From NCBI RefSeq assembly GCF_910594005.1, contig NC_057826.1, forward strand, positions 82,767,163 through 82,831,162: a stretch of 64,000 nucleotides of DNA, written 5' to 3'. Each line of letters starts with the position of its first letter. Positions within the stretch are counted from its first letter, which is position 1. The notes beneath the pieces are model-generated. The model made no database searches and had not been told where the DNA came from. It saw nothing but the letters and a program-made list of their open reading frames with translations. This stretch comes from Cervus elaphus (lineage: Eukaryota > Chordata > Mammalia > Artiodactyla > Cervidae). This document shows positions 1-11,000 of the stretch, piece after piece. A program made the position numbers and the translations under genes.

Positions 1-284
1 GAGTTGTCACATTGCATCTGGCACCTTTCAGACTCAAGGTTGGGAGTGACTCACAGTTTACCACCCATGGGTCTAAAATGTTGGCAATAGTATCAGCTGC
101 CAATAGAATGATGTCTGGGCTTCCAGGCCTGCTGTAACCTGTCCCTGGAGTGTTCCTTCTGACTTCACATGCCTTGGGCCCTGGGCTGGCGTCTCCTTCT
201 CTGATTTGACCCTCCCCCAGGACTATCGGGCCTTTGATTTTGGTGTGTGTTCCTCTCTCGCTTTCATTTTTCAGCTCTTATCTG

Positions 285-640
285 CTAGGAAGTTTTGGGT
301 ACAAGTAACAGAAAACACTTTCGCTAATATCAACTCAAGGAGTTTATCGTAAAGATGGAGCTGAGCTCATGGAATTGAAGGGCAGTCTGGAGAGCCAGCC
401 CAGAGGGCCTGGAACCAGAACGACAAATGAAGTCACATGTGGGTCTCAGAAACAGGAAGACTTGATAAAAGGACAGATCTTAAAAGGCTGCCATTGCTGC
501 TTCTGCTGCTGGTGCAAGTAAGTGCCAATGACTTTTAGTCTTTTTGTCGCTCTGGTCCAGATTCAAGCTCCAAGGAGAATCCAGTTGGACCTAGAATGTG
601 TTTCCTTCTTGCCATCTGCAGCCCTGCCCCCTGATCCTTT
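285..640. repeat. Unassigned old interspersed repeat, copy A
   Basis: It opens with the phrase acaagtaacagaaaac followed by a caactcaagga block and a 'ctgctgcttctgctgctgg' stretch, a combination I recognise from a widespread mammalian repeat whose name I cannot assign. A second, diverged copy appears to start at about 6752. Boundaries are soft. It could be ordinary unique sequence. Confidence 0.35.
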
Positions 641-839
641 TCTGGTTACCAGCCCACCCCTCACAGTTCCCCCCCGTCACTCAGTCGCCCTCCAGTCCTG
701 TACAGCTGCTCACGAGGGGTCTCTGAGTCGCCCCCTCCAGACTTCTGCCTGGTCCCAGTGACACAGCCCTCTGAGTGGCAATGCAGGCAGCAGCAGGACA
801 GCAAGACACCAGCTGTCCTCCTGCTTCGAAAATAAAGTG

Positions 840-1080
840 TTTACTTGTTTAGCCAAGATGACGGGTCATTGGTGGCCAATAGCAGAAAGCAAATTTGGAT
901 TCAATGAGTCACTTTAAATTTCATAAACCTTACATTTCCTTTCCCCTGGCACAAAACATATAGTCTGATTCTGAAAACTCACAAGCGATTTGTTCTTATA
1001 AGTGCAAACCTGAGGCCAATTTACTAATTAGCTATTTGTTCCTCCTTCCTGGGCTTTAGTGAAGCCATCTTTAGGCACAA
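840..1080. promoter_or_regulatory. Possible conserved non-coding element (AT-rich, repeat-free)
   Basis: AT-rich single-copy DNA with no recognisable transposon. It carries clustered short motifs: CCAAT-like sequence in both orientations near 872-882, an ATGAGTCA AP-1-like site at about 905, and taattagc-type homeodomain cores near 1024-1033. This texture is typical of conserved elements near developmental genes, but conservation is inferred, not seen. Confidence 0.25.
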
Positions 1081-1379
1081 CTGCTGGATTCAGACTGTCA
1101 GTCCCACTCGTTCCAGTACCAACAGAAGCTTCCTGAGAAGCAGTTCTGAGCAGAAGTCATAAACACAGCGCTCTTCATTTCTACCCATTGGCCTTGTGGG
1201 TTCACTTCATGCTCGTTTTCTCCCTAATGAAAGGCAAGGGAAATATCAGCTAGAAATTTCATAATCAGAGTGTTTGCCTAGTTTGCTATTTTTAAACACC
1301 ACGGGCTGTGCTTGAAATGAAGGATGTGCATGAGGTTGGTGAGCGTGGCTGGTGGACAAAGAGTGAATTTCCTGTCTGC

Positions 1380-1600
1380 AAAGCTGCGCTGGAGAGGACA
1401 AGGAGCAGGCGTAAATAATGGATTAAGAGTGGCTCCAATGAGAGCCTATTTGTCCAGCAGCCTCAAAATGAAAACACGCCGCCGATGACTCATTGGATAA
1501 TAGTAAATATGACGGGCTCATAAAACCCCTGGTTCCCACGGGGCTGTTGCACAGCTTTTGTCTGGTTTTGAGCTTGTTATGTGCAGAAGCTACCAATTTA
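1380..1600. promoter_or_regulatory. Possible conserved non-coding element
   Basis: Repeat-free stretch with an unusually motif-rich core around 1485-1525: TGACTCA (AP-1), cattggat, then taaatatgacgggctcataaa. No convincing open frame spans it. The regulatory role is inferred from texture alone. Confidence 0.28.
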
Positions 1601-2515
1601 AAACTCCCTTCCCCCCGTAAAGACGAGGCTCCTGGATGGAGAGAGTTATTGGGGTGATTTGCAAAGTCTGGATGGCACAGGGGGAGGCGGCCTGCCTCCC
1701 AGCTGAGATGCTGCTCCTCTGCTCGCCAGCCTGTGCCCAGGGGCTGGGTCCAGCTCTGCCCTGGGCCCCACGGAGACTTGGATGCTATATGGACTTCATT
1801 AAGGGGAAGGCAGAGACCTCGGCCCCAGGGAACCTGAAACTGAAAAGAGACATGGCCTTGACATAAAGTGAGGGTTCTGAGGCCAACCTGGGAGACGAAT
1901 AAAGGACATAAACATGTTTCCTCTCCACCAAACTAAGCATTTCCAGCCAGAGTACCGCTGATACAACAGGAAGAATACGAGGTTCTGTAGGACTATGGCT
2001 GTCGGGAAGGGGATTGTTTTCAAGTTTGGGGAAGCTATGTGGGCAGAGGGTTTGAGTGGGTTCTCTGAAGTCTCAGAGGCTTCACCGGGACCCAGGAGGG
2101 GAGTGGGGAGGCAGAATGAGTTGGAGAAATGTCAACATTAGTGTTATCTGAAAATGGGACGGAGTTTCCCACTTGTGGAGGTGTGCTGGAGGGACCTGAT
2201 CCTATAGTCATTGATTTCCTTCAGTTGCTGATGTCTTAGGCATGGCTTGGATGTCCGCTTGTGGTAACAAAACATAAGCCCTGAGGATTGACTTCAGTTT
2301 GCTGGTGGGTTGGTCACCCTAAAAGACATGTTCTTTATGCAAATTCCTCAAATGTAGGAGTAACAGTGAAAGAGGGAATTAGCCTCAGCTCTGTTGCCAA
2401 ACCACTCAGGCAAAGGGGCAGAGGTGGGGAGATTAGAGTGGGTTGAGTTTCTTCTGTATTCTGGGGATCAGGCTTGATGCTTTGCGTAACAACTCTTGAC
2501 CAGGAGTAAGGGATT
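1601..2515. other. Single-copy DNA, no gene seen
   Basis: Short open frames on both strands are under 80 codons and lack domains or splice context. No transposon is recognised. Confidence 0.5.
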
Positions 2516-2605
2516 CAGGGACTGTGTGAACTTGGGCAAGTTACCCTCTCTGGCCTTCAGTTTTCTTCACAGTCAAATCACAGCGGAGGTATAGAGTTAA
2601 GTGTT
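2516..2605 (+). repeat. MIR fragment
   Basis: Contains the MIR core phrase 'gtgaacttgggcaagtta' followed by a ctctggccttcagttttctt block corresponding to the MIR 'ctctgtgcctcagtttcct' region. Diverged and truncated. Confidence 0.45.
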
Positions 2606-2639
2606 ATTTTCACTTGTAATTCACTAGGTATTAATGCAT

Positions 2640-2795
2640 GTATCTATTCAACAAACCATTTCCCATGGCACCTTGATGTGTTAGATACTGGGGAAACAAA
2701 GACGACTGGGACCAGGCCTGCCCTTGAGCAGCTTGTGGCTCATATGAGCATATGTGATGGGGTGGATGTGATGCTCACCACAGTGAAATCAGTGA
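2640..2795 (-). repeat. LINE-2 3' fragment
   Basis: Reads 'attcaacaaaccattt...gatactggggaaacaaagacgactgggaccagg', the reverse complement of the familiar L2 3' end. Old and diverged. Confidence 0.45.
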
Positions 2796-3465
2796 GGACT
2801 GGGGAACTTAGGGCCGGGAGTAGAGGGCAGGGAGGGGTAAGAGATGGGGGCAGTTGGAGAGGAGCAGGAATCTAAGCATATTATTATTGTCATAAGCAAA
2901 GATTAGCAGAATGCAGAAGACCCTAGGAGGGCTGAGTTGTGACATAGGCACGAGGCCTAGAGTTATGAGCATCGCCATAGGACAAGCTCCGGGCTTCCTT
3001 CTTGGGGCATTTGCAAAAAGGGAGCAAACTCTCCATCACTTTCCAGTGGCCCTTGTACCTGAAGAGAAGAGGACAAGAAATAGGAGCCGGAGGGGCCCCG
3101 AACCAGGCTCGTGTTCATGCCCACTCAGTGGTCTCGTCATCCACCCTGGCCTTGCAGGGCCTGGGAGTTAAATGTGTGACTCAGCAGAACTCCTGATTAC
3201 AGACCTTGGGACTCAGGGGCTGCCAGTCAACAACCCAAATTAGGAATAGGAAATTTGCAAATGACAAGGATGCATCTGTTTGTGGAATGCAGAGTGTTTG
3301 TGCTGGAATTCCTTGGGGGTAGGGAGCAGAGGAGAGTTTTCATTTGGTTCCTGCCCTTAGAACCTTACATCCTGTGGGTAACTTGGAAAGTCCTAATAGT
3401 GTTTGTACTGAGCAATTGTCTTAGTTTTGCAGACATCTTAACTGGACAACTTGGTAGTCAATGAT
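2796..3465. other. Single-copy DNA, no gene seen
   Basis: Two overlapping plus-strand frames at 2911-3196 are short, have no recognisable domain and share the same bases. I read them as chance frames. Confidence 0.5.
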
Positions 3466-3655
3466 GCTATGGACTCTGGAGGGAGTCAGACCTGTGTAAA
3501 CATCCCAGCTCTGCACTTGGACAACTGTGTAAACTGGGGGAAGAAACGAATCTCTTCATGCCTCAGTTTGTTCATCTGTAGAATGGTTCTCACTGGGGAA
3601 TGAATGAGAAGTGCATGTATGCTACTTAGCAAACAGTTAGTGCTCAACAGATGTG
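3466..3655 (+). repeat. MIR SINE
   Basis: Follows MIR order: 'ctatggactctggagggagtcagacc', 'cccagctctgcacttgg', 'cctcagtttgttcatctgta', then 'agtgctcaaca'. This is most of the full element, at the divergence expected of an old mammalian SINE. Confidence 0.8.
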
Positions 3656-3946
3656 TAGCGGCAGCACCTTGTTATTGCCTCTGTCTTCATCTTTATCACC
3701 ACCCTTATCATCACCACCATTATTCTTGACCCATGAAGGTCAGGATTGGAGGGGTGGATGGCCACCACCCCCATCCACCCCACCCCACCATAGGTCTTCT
3801 AAGTGCCTCCTTGGCTCCCAGACGCCTACTTTCTCAAGGTCAAAATTCTGAATAAAGTATTTTATCAAGCAAACTTTCTCTGACTGTACATGCCAAAAGA
3901 ACGAGTTTTAGACTTTCAAAAGTTTCATCTTAACTGATTTTTTTCC

Positions 3947-4276
3947 AGAGTCCTCTGGACTGCAAGGAGATCAAAGCAGTCAGTCCTAAAGGAAAGCAAG
4001 CCTAAATATTCATTGGAAGGACTGATGCTGAAGCTCCAAAACTTTGGTCACCTGATGTGAAGAGCCCACTCATTGGGAAAGACCCTGATGCTGGGAAAGA
4101 TTGAAGGCAAAAGAAGGGGGCAGCAGAGGATGAGATGGTTTAATGGCATCATCAACTCAATGACATGAATTTGAGCAAACTCCAGGAGAGAGTGAAGGAC
4201 AGGGGAGCCTGGCATGCTACAGTCCATGGGGTCACAAAGAGTTGGACATGACTTAGCGACTGAACGGCAACAGCAA
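3947..4276 (+). mobile_element. BovB (RTE) LINE, 3' fragment
   Basis: Matches the 3' end of BovB: 'gagtcctctggactgcaagg', 'attcattggaaggactgatg', 'gaccctgatgctgggaaaga', ending 'gactgaacggcaacagc'. About 330 bp, 5'-truncated. Frame breaks show it is inactive. The minus-strand 77-aa frame at 4048-4281 is its reverse shadow. Confidence 0.92.
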
Positions 4277-4479
4277 TGCATTCATATTCAGCAGTAAAAA
4301 CTGGACAGAAGATCAAACCCAGGACTTTCTGGGTCCATCTGTGGTTGTTTTACTTCCCATCATGTCAAGCGAAGAGGAGAGTCTAGCCGAAAGCTGGATC
4401 CTAGATTTTAATCAGTGGTTCCTCGAAGCTCACCCTCTCTCTCTCACAGCGTTGGTTCAAAGACTGCTTGGGGGCAGGC

Positions 4480-4890
4480 AAATATACCATATGTTATGAG
4501 GTTGAGTTTAGAAGCCGAGAAATAAATTGTTACTATTATGGATGAAGCAATTATCATAAATCTATTTTTAATCTCTTCTTCCTTTTAAAATAATCGAGGT
4601 TGTCTTTTCATAAGAGGAAGAATCCAGGCTTTGATATAAGGGAAGGTGCAAAAAAGCTCTCCTTTTTCTAGCTGAAAATGCTAATTGAGCAGTACTTATT
4701 TTTTTAACCTTCATTAACTGCATTAGCCTGCATTAACACCTTTTAAAAACCTCTTTAAAACTGTGTTCGATTCACCTTCTTTAATCTCTTTCTTTTCCGG
4801 GAGTGTGGAATCACTTTGATCCTCATCTTCATCTTTTCTTTGATGACAACTTTGGGTTTAATTTGTATTTGGGAATTGAAATGCAAATTT
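4480..4890. promoter_or_regulatory. Possible conserved non-coding element, AT-rich with homeodomain/POU motifs
   Basis: About 400 bp of repeat-free AT-rich DNA. It has several TAAT/ATTA cores (gcaattatca, gctaattgag, cattaactgcattagcc), a cactttgatcc TCF/LEF-like site near 4812, and an octamer ATGCAAAT at about 4881-4888. No coding potential. Enhancer function is inferred. Confidence 0.3.
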
Positions 4891-4902
4891 GCAGTTACCC
4901 AC

Positions 4903-4937
4903 AAGCCCCTCCCCCACCCCCCCCCCCCCCCACCCCA
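4903..4937. repeat. Poly-C tract (C15 core at 4917-4931)
   Basis: An uninterrupted run of 15 C at 4917-4931 is flanked by further C blocks. The opposite strand is an equivalent G tract. Confidence 0.95.
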
Positions 4938-5261
4938 CTGGAGTGGTTAGGATCCGGATGAATATAGATGCTGTGTGTCCCTGGCCAGAGCACCCTCCCA
5001 GGCCCCAGGCTGGGGTAACAGTTTACTCCGGTGGCCTAGGTCCTGAAAACTCGGGAAAGTTGCATAAAGTGCTCAGTATTGTGCCTGCCTTTGGTAAACC
5101 TTCAACCAGCCGTAGAACGGTTCTTTCCCAGAATTTTAAAGGGAGCTTCCTTCTTTCTCTGAACACTGCTTTTCTCTGTCCTTTGTCATGGTGCCTCAAT
5201 GCTGGGGAGAAAGCTGTGGAAATTTTCAAGAGAAGAAAGACATAAAACTATATCATTTTCT

Positions 5262-5815
5262 CATGAAATTAAACATAGAATTGCCATAGGACCCAGAAAT
5301 CCCACTCCTGGTAAATACCCCAACATATTGAAAACAGATGTTCAAATAAAAGCCTGTACATGAATGTTCAGAGCAGCATTCTTCACAGTAGCCAACAGGT
5401 GGAGACAGCCCAAGTGTCTATCACCTGATGAAAGGATAAACAGCATGTGGCATATCCAGGCAATGGAATATTATTCAGCCACAAAAAGAAGTGAAGTAAT
5501 GAACCACTCTACAATGTGGCTAAACCGTGAAAACCTAATTCTAAGTAAAAAAAAGCCAAGCGCAAAAGCCACCTATTTTATGATTCCATTTACATAAAAA
5601 GTCCAAGATCAGCAAATCCATAGAGACAGAGAGTAGGTAAGTGGTTGCCATGTTGGGGTATGGGGACAGGGAAATGGGGAGAGGTTTTCCTTTTGATGTG
5701 ATGAAAATGTTCTGGAACTAGACAGTGATAAGGATTGTACCACAGTGTGAATGTGCTACATACCAATAATGATGAATTTTATGCACATTTTACCCCAAAA
5801 ATAATTTTTTAAAAG
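5262..5815 (+). mobile_element. Old L1 (L1M-type), 3' end
   Basis: Shows the classic old-L1 3' order: 'ttgccataggacccagaaat', 'ttcacagtagccaacaggtgg', 'ggaatattattcagccaca', 'agtggttgccatgttggggt', ending in an A-rich 'ccccaaaaataatttttt'. It includes the extreme C-terminal ORF2-derived region and 3' UTR. Non-functional. Confidence 0.8.
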
Positions 5816-6113
5816 ATACTGACTACTCCAAAGGGAACCAGGTTTAACCCAAAGATAATATCAACACCAGGCCTGGGTTAATGCGTGTGGGGAGACACAA
5901 GGAAGGAGGGAAAGAGAATAGCCTTGGCAATCAGGCAGACCACGGTTGGGTTGTCATCAACCCCACTACCTCCCAGTTTGCACCTGGGCAATGTTATAGC
6001 TGGCTTTAGGAGCCCAGTCTGTTTCTTTTTTTTTTTTTTTTTTCCAGTCTGTTTCTTAATCTGTAAAACATGAACAATAATCCTACTCACATGTGGTTAA
6101 AGACACTTTATTT
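5816..6113. other. Single-copy DNA carrying a poly-T insertion
   Basis: No gene. The only notable structure is the T16 tract flanked by a 14-bp direct repeat at 6014-6057. Confidence 0.5.
6014..6057. repeat. Poly-T between 14-bp direct repeats (tail-only retroinsertion?)
   Basis: The sequence ccagtctgtttctt occurs at 6014-6027 and again, perfectly, at 6044-6057, with 16 T between. This is what a target-site duplication around a bare poly(A) tail on the minus strand would look like. Slippage-duplication is the alternative. Confidence 0.75.
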
Positions 6114-6653
6114 AACTTGACGCTTGCTCCTTGGAAGAAAAGCTATGATCAACCTAGACAGCATATTAAAAAGCAGAGACATTACTTTGCCAACAAAAGT
6201 CTGTCTAGTAAAAGCTATGGTTTTTCCAGTAGTCATGTATGGATGTGAGAGTTGGACTATAAAGAAAGCTGAGCACCGAAGAACTGATGCTTTTGAACTG
6301 TGGTGTTGGAGAAGACTCTTGAGAGTCCCTTGCACTGCAAGGGGATCCAACCAGTCAATCCTAAAGGAAATCAGTCCTGAATATTCCTTGGAAGGACTAA
6401 TCCTAAAGCTGAAACTACAATACTCTGGCCACCTGATGCGAAGAACTGACTCATTGGAAAAGACCCTGATGTTGGGAAAGATTGAAGGCAGGAGGAGAAG
6501 GGGACGACAGAGGATGAGATGGTTGGATGGCTTCACTGACTCGATGGGCGTGAGTTTGAGCAAGCTCCGGGAGTTGGTGATAGACAGGGAAGCCTGGCAT
6601 GCTGCAGTCCATGGGGTCTCAAAGAGTCGGACACGACTGAGTGACTGAACTGA
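6114..6653 (+). mobile_element. BovB (RTE) LINE, 3' fragment with open C-terminal frame
   Basis: About 540 bp of BovB 3' end. The frame 6124-6648 is open for 174 codons and encodes the C-terminal part of the BovB polyprotein, downstream of the reverse-transcriptase core (LLGRKAM...LDSILKSRDIT, CESWTIKKAEH, FELWCWRRLLR, RMRWLDGFTDSM, ending SRTRLSD). No RT catalytic motifs are included, so the open frame is a young 5'-truncated copy and not a gene. It ends gactgaactga. Confidence 0.94.
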
Positions 6654-6751
6654 GCATGTGGTTATTGAGAGGATGAAGAGAGATGACATGGTTAATTTTC
6701 TTAACACTTGGGGTGCTCAATGAGAAAATTGCTCACGGCCGCTTCTGTATC

Positions 6752-7110
6752 AACTGTGGTTATTTTTATTGCAAGCAACCAATTTTAGTGAACTCAAGCA
6801 AAATGAGAAACGTCACTGGAAGACTCTGGGGGCATTCCGGAAGTCAAAGGCGAGTTGCTTTGAGAAGGGCAGGAGCCAGGCTGCTCCTGCGCTCCGCAGC
6901 CTACAGTCGGTGAGCCTTCGCTTTGCCTCAAGCATAAGCATCCCCTGACCACCGTGTATCTTCCTTTTTAATCTATCAGGGGAGAGAGTCTGATTGGCCC
7001 AGCTTGGGAGACGAGGGAGTCTCATCTTGGAGTACCTTTATATCCTGGGAGTCCTCTCCTGCATCCTTCAAGGGCAGTGCCCAGAGAATGGGCGTCCTGA
7101 AGCAGTCACC
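6752..7110. repeat. Unassigned old interspersed repeat, copy B
   Basis: Opens 'attgcaagcaaccaatttt' then 'gaactcaagcaaaatgag', similar to copy A at 285, and later has 'ctgattggcccagcttggg', a phrase I associate with the same unnamed mammalian repeat. The alignment was by eye. Confidence 0.4.
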
Positions 7111-8050
7111 CACTGGTGCCCACTACACTGCTCCTAGTGACTGGGGTGCGGCAGGGAGTGAGGAGAAGCAGGGCACGCAGGGAGGTAGAGCTGCAGCCCA
7201 TGATGCAAGCCTGACCTCCCCCTGCCTGGCATCGCCTTCTCTTCCCTCCTCTAACTGGATGATGCCGCTTCCAGCATCTTCACGACTCTTCACACAGGCT
7301 CACACATGCCCCTTACTGACTGCGCAGCTGAAAGCAAGCCTTGGCTCACTTGGTTCTCCTTTCACTTTTCACCACAGTGTAAGACTGATGGAGCTCCTCA
7401 GGCTCAATTCAAGTTCACCTCTTCCTGGTAGCCTTCCCTGATTAGCCTCCGCCCCAACTCAGTCTTATCTCCCTCTTCTATTCCTCTTTCCCTCCATCAT
7501 GCACATGGTTCTGAGCACAGACTGCCGACAGATGCCCCTAGGGCTGTTCAACTTCTCATAACATGTGTGTGTGTTACGTGTATGTGTGTTTCTCTACGAC
7601 CCTGGTATGTGGGCTCATTTGTAACTTCTGTAGCACCAGCACCGTTTTTAGTGATGTAAAGGGGGTGATTGGGAGTCCAGGATGACTGCAAAGAGATAGA
7701 GGGAGCCTCTGATGGGTACAGTTGAGAACTTACTGATGGAGAAGGACTGCGCTGCCCAGTGAGTCCACATGCACCCTGGGCAAGGCCATAGAAAGAGGGT
7801 CAGCCTGCAGAATTGGAGTCTCAGGCTACTAGCAGTCTATTTGCATGAAAACCAGAGGTTCTCATGGGAAAAATCTCACCCTCAGGGAAAGAGGAGGGGC
7901 ACACAGGTGTGACCCTTCTCAGAGCAGGAGTGGGTGAACAAAGTGTACCTCACACTGTCCGCTGCTCAGACTCCCAGGAGGTAAAGCACCCACACCTCTG
8001 AACCTCAGATGCAGAATCCCCACTGTGGGGTGGGAGGTAACACTTCCATG
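7111..8050. other. Single-copy DNA, no gene seen
   Basis: Plus-strand frame 7004-7441 (145 codons) lacks any domain and partly overlaps the old repeat. A TG-rich patch lies near 7563-7594. A 34-bp segment at 7308-7341 nearly repeats at 8068-8101. Confidence 0.45.
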
Positions 8051-8215
8051 CATTTGAATCTTGCTGGGCCCCTTACTGACTGTGTGGCTGAAAGCAAGCC
8101 TCTTCACCTAAGTTTTCTACTCAGCAAAATGGGTACAAAAACACCTGTTTTTGAGGGTTGCTGAAATTGAAGGTAATGAATTCAACGTGGCTCACTTCGT
8201 GTAAATGACTTTAAG
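8051..8215 (+). repeat. MIR SINE
   Basis: Order 'tttgaatcttgctgggcc', 'cttactgactgtgtggctg', 'cctcttcacctaagtttt', 'cagcaaaatgggtaca', then an 'aatgaattcaacgtgg' tail follows MIR. Confidence 0.6.
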
Positions 8216-9027
8216 ACTTAGGGCTGGAGAACGTGGGTGGGAACTCCTGGAGTTTGGAGGGGAAGACAAATAACCTGGCAAGTCCTGTGACTGGCCCCCG
8301 CTCAGTCTGCTTGGCGGTCAGCTTTTGCTGGGTAAACACCTCCTGGGAGGCAGGGCCCAGCTGTGAAAGTCCTTTTGCTCTGAGGTCATGGCGGGAGACG
8401 CGTTTGGGAACGGCAGGCTCCCCTGTCTGTGGCCTGGCTGGTGTCCTGGCAGCTGGCCAGGGCTGGTGAGCCAGGACAGACAGACCTTCTAGGCAAGCAG
8501 CCTACCCCTGCTCACTTCTGCAAGTTGACTAAGACAAGTGTTTTCTATCCTGAACTGAGAAACCGTAAAGACGCAGAGCTGCTGAGATGGGTGTAGTGAA
8601 GGATGCTTATTTTCACCCCCCACCCCCCCAAGAGGCAAAGTTCCAGGGCAGCAAACCCCAGATAAGCCTAGCATATTTTCCTGGAAAGTTAATTTTCCTG
8701 GAATATTCTAATATCAACTCTAATATAAAATTCAAACATATTGGAAAGCAAAATTCCCATGAATTTTTTAGATGAAAATCTGGAAGTTTTTCACAGTTAG
8801 AAGGGAACTTTCAGTTATACTGCAGCCTGCGAAATACCCACTCACTTCCACCTAAGACTTACTTTCATGGATAAGTCTGGGTAACTCTGGGTTAGAAGTT
8901 GGGGGAGGGAGGTGTGGGGCGGGTCACTGGACTAACTGCAGCTGTAGACTTTGGATTTTAATCTCTTTTCTGGCTCTCAGAACCACTCTAAGGACAAAAC
9001 TGAACTATTGCCATGCCTCTAAGTCAG
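8216..9027. other. Single-copy DNA, no gene seen
   Basis: A C-rich patch lies at 8616-8630 and an AT-rich patch near 8690-8770. Short frames only. Confidence 0.45.
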
Positions 9028-9617
9028 ATTTTATTTTCTTGGGCTCCAAAATTATTGTGGATGGTAACTGCAGCCACAAATTAAAAGACACTTGCCTCTT
9101 GGAAGGAAAGCTGTGACAAACCTAGACAGTGTATTAAGAAGCAGAGACATCACTTTGCTGACCAAGGTCCATCTAGTCAAAGCTATGGTTTTTCTAGTAG
9201 TCATGTACAGATGTGAGAATTGGACCATAAAGAAGGCTGAGCACTGAAGAATTGATGCTTTTGAACTGTGGTGCTGGAGAAGACTCTTGAGAGTCCCTGG
9301 GACAGCCAGGAGATCAAGCCAGTCATTCCTAAAGGAAATTAACCCTGAATATTTATTGGAGGGACTGATGCTAAAGTTGAAACTCCAGTACTTTGGCCAC
9401 CTGATGTAAAGAGCCCACTCATTGGGAAAGACCCTGATGCTGGGAAAGATTGAGGGCAGGAGAAGGGGGTGACAGAATGAGATGGTTGGATGGCATCACC
9501 GACTCATGGACGTGAGTATGAGCAAACTTTGGGAGAGAGTAAAGGACAGGCAAGCCTGGCATACTGCAGTCCATGGGGTCACAAAGAGTCGGACATAATT
9601 GAGGGACTGAACAACAA
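9028..9617 (+). mobile_element. BovB (RTE) LINE, 3' fragment
   Basis: Begins 'ttttattttcttgggctcc' and 'ggtaactgcagccacaaatt', then 'acttgcctcttggaagga', and ends 'gggactgaacaacaacaa'. About 590 bp. The frame is broken by stops, so it encodes nothing intact. Confidence 0.92.
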
Positions 9618-9939
9618 CAAAATTTCTGAATTCCAGGCAGAAAATCAAGAAGGAGGAGATACACAGCCTGAGGCCATGACTCAGTAACCCTCCAGCTGCT
9701 ACATCTCAGGGCACATTTCACATGACGCAAGAAGTGTCAAGAAATCACAGGCTCTCCTGTCACTCAGGAAAAAAGTAGGGGTCTTTCCAGCTCATAATCA
9801 GCCTGAAAGTTGTCCTTTTCTTAGATAAAAGCCCAGTCTGCCTGTAATGTCTCTTGCCATCCCAGTGTAGATGCAGAGAGATCGAAATGAAGAAGATTCT
9901 TTTAACACCCCTGCTGGCTGATGACTAGCTAGTATAGGT
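9618..9939. other. Single-copy DNA, no gene seen
   Basis: No repeat or coding signal recognised. Confidence 0.45.
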
Positions 9940-10140
9940 GTTACCCACTAACTGGTGACTTTGGGTAACTTATTTAAACATTTTAAGGCTTTTTGTTTTC
10001 TCATGTTTAAAATAGCACTAATTAATAATACTTTCCTTAAAGTACCGTTTGGAGACTTTCGTGAGGCAGTAAATACCAAAGGGCTTAGTTTGGAGTCTAG
10101 AACATAACAGACACTAGGAGCATATTAATTATTATTATTA
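9940..10140 (+). repeat. MIR SINE
   Basis: 'gtgactttgggtaacttatt', 'ttttctcatgtttaaaatagc', 'acataacagacactaggagc', ending in an attattatta tail. This is MIR order and the usual ATT tail. Confidence 0.55.
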
Positions 10141-10871
10141 AAACTGAGAAAACGACAAAAACTGTTTAAAGGATTGGGGAATATAGGAAATAAATGGAAG
10201 CCAAATCTCAGAATTTCCCTCCAGCAATACTGAAAAAAATGAATTAAAAGTTGCAAACTCCAGTAAGCAAGCAATCACAGACAGCAGCCACATGAGGAAA
10301 GACAGGCCCTGGTCCCATGAATGTTAATATTGACAGCGAAGAAAAGAGGATTCCGAGTGGGGAGGAGAGATGCAGTACAGTGAGGCTCCTCTTTAATGGA
10401 TAAAAATCTAGATTTTTTTTTTCCAAGAAGACCTCTAACCTGGAGAGATGCAAAATGACTGGGCTCCTCTCCCTTTCTGAATCTGTCTTGGAAGTAGTGG
10501 GAAGGCTTCATGGGCATGTGAAGTGGGAGATGGTAGTGAGGAAGGTGAACCCCCTCCAACAGACGTGAAGGCTGCAGCGCTACGCTCTGAATCACAGGGA
10601 AGATCTTGGCTCAGGCTGTTCCCCATGGTGATGGAGCACATCCTCAAAGCAGGCGGGGAACACCTGGGCCAGGTCACTTAGCAGACTTTGGACGAGAAAA
10701 CAGAACCCAGTTACTCTAACCAAGAGTGCGTCCTGCCTGAACTCAGCTCCTCCCCACCCCGTACCCTCCACCATCCCTCAAGATGAAGAGAAGTGGCCAA
10801 AAATGCTTTCCCCAACCCTCAACCAGGAGACAAAACCACTGGTCTCAGGTATGGCAAAAAGCACTGAGAAG
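10141..10871. other. Single-copy DNA, no gene seen
   Basis: Several overlapping minus-strand frames of 60-106 codons (10244-10774) share the same bases in different frames and have no domain. I treat them as chance frames. Confidence 0.45.
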
Positions 10872-11000
10872 GGACTTCCCTGGTGATCCAGTGGCTGAGA
10901 CGCTGCGCTCCCAGTGCAGGGGCTCTGGGTTCGATCCCTGGTCAGGGAACTAGATTTCCCAAGTGGCAACTAAGGGTGCAGGCAAATAAATTTTTTTTTA
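10872..11000 (+). mobile_element. CHR-type (tRNA-Glu-derived) SINE
   Basis: Begins 'gggacttccctggtgatcca', contains the tRNA-derived B box 'gggttcgatccctggtcagg' and ends with an A/T tail. The flanks share ctgagaag (10864-10871 and 11007-11014), a possible target-site duplication. It is a SINE, not a tRNA gene. Confidence 0.87.

Noticed and set aside
6124..6648. 174-codon open frame as a cellular gene
   Set aside because: It is the C-terminal BovB coding region and ends at the BovB 3' terminus; no promoter or cellular context.
10872..11000. tRNA gene (B-box-like gggttcgatccc)
   Set aside because: Embedded in a CHR SINE with tail; the same applies to every Bov-tA head in the window.
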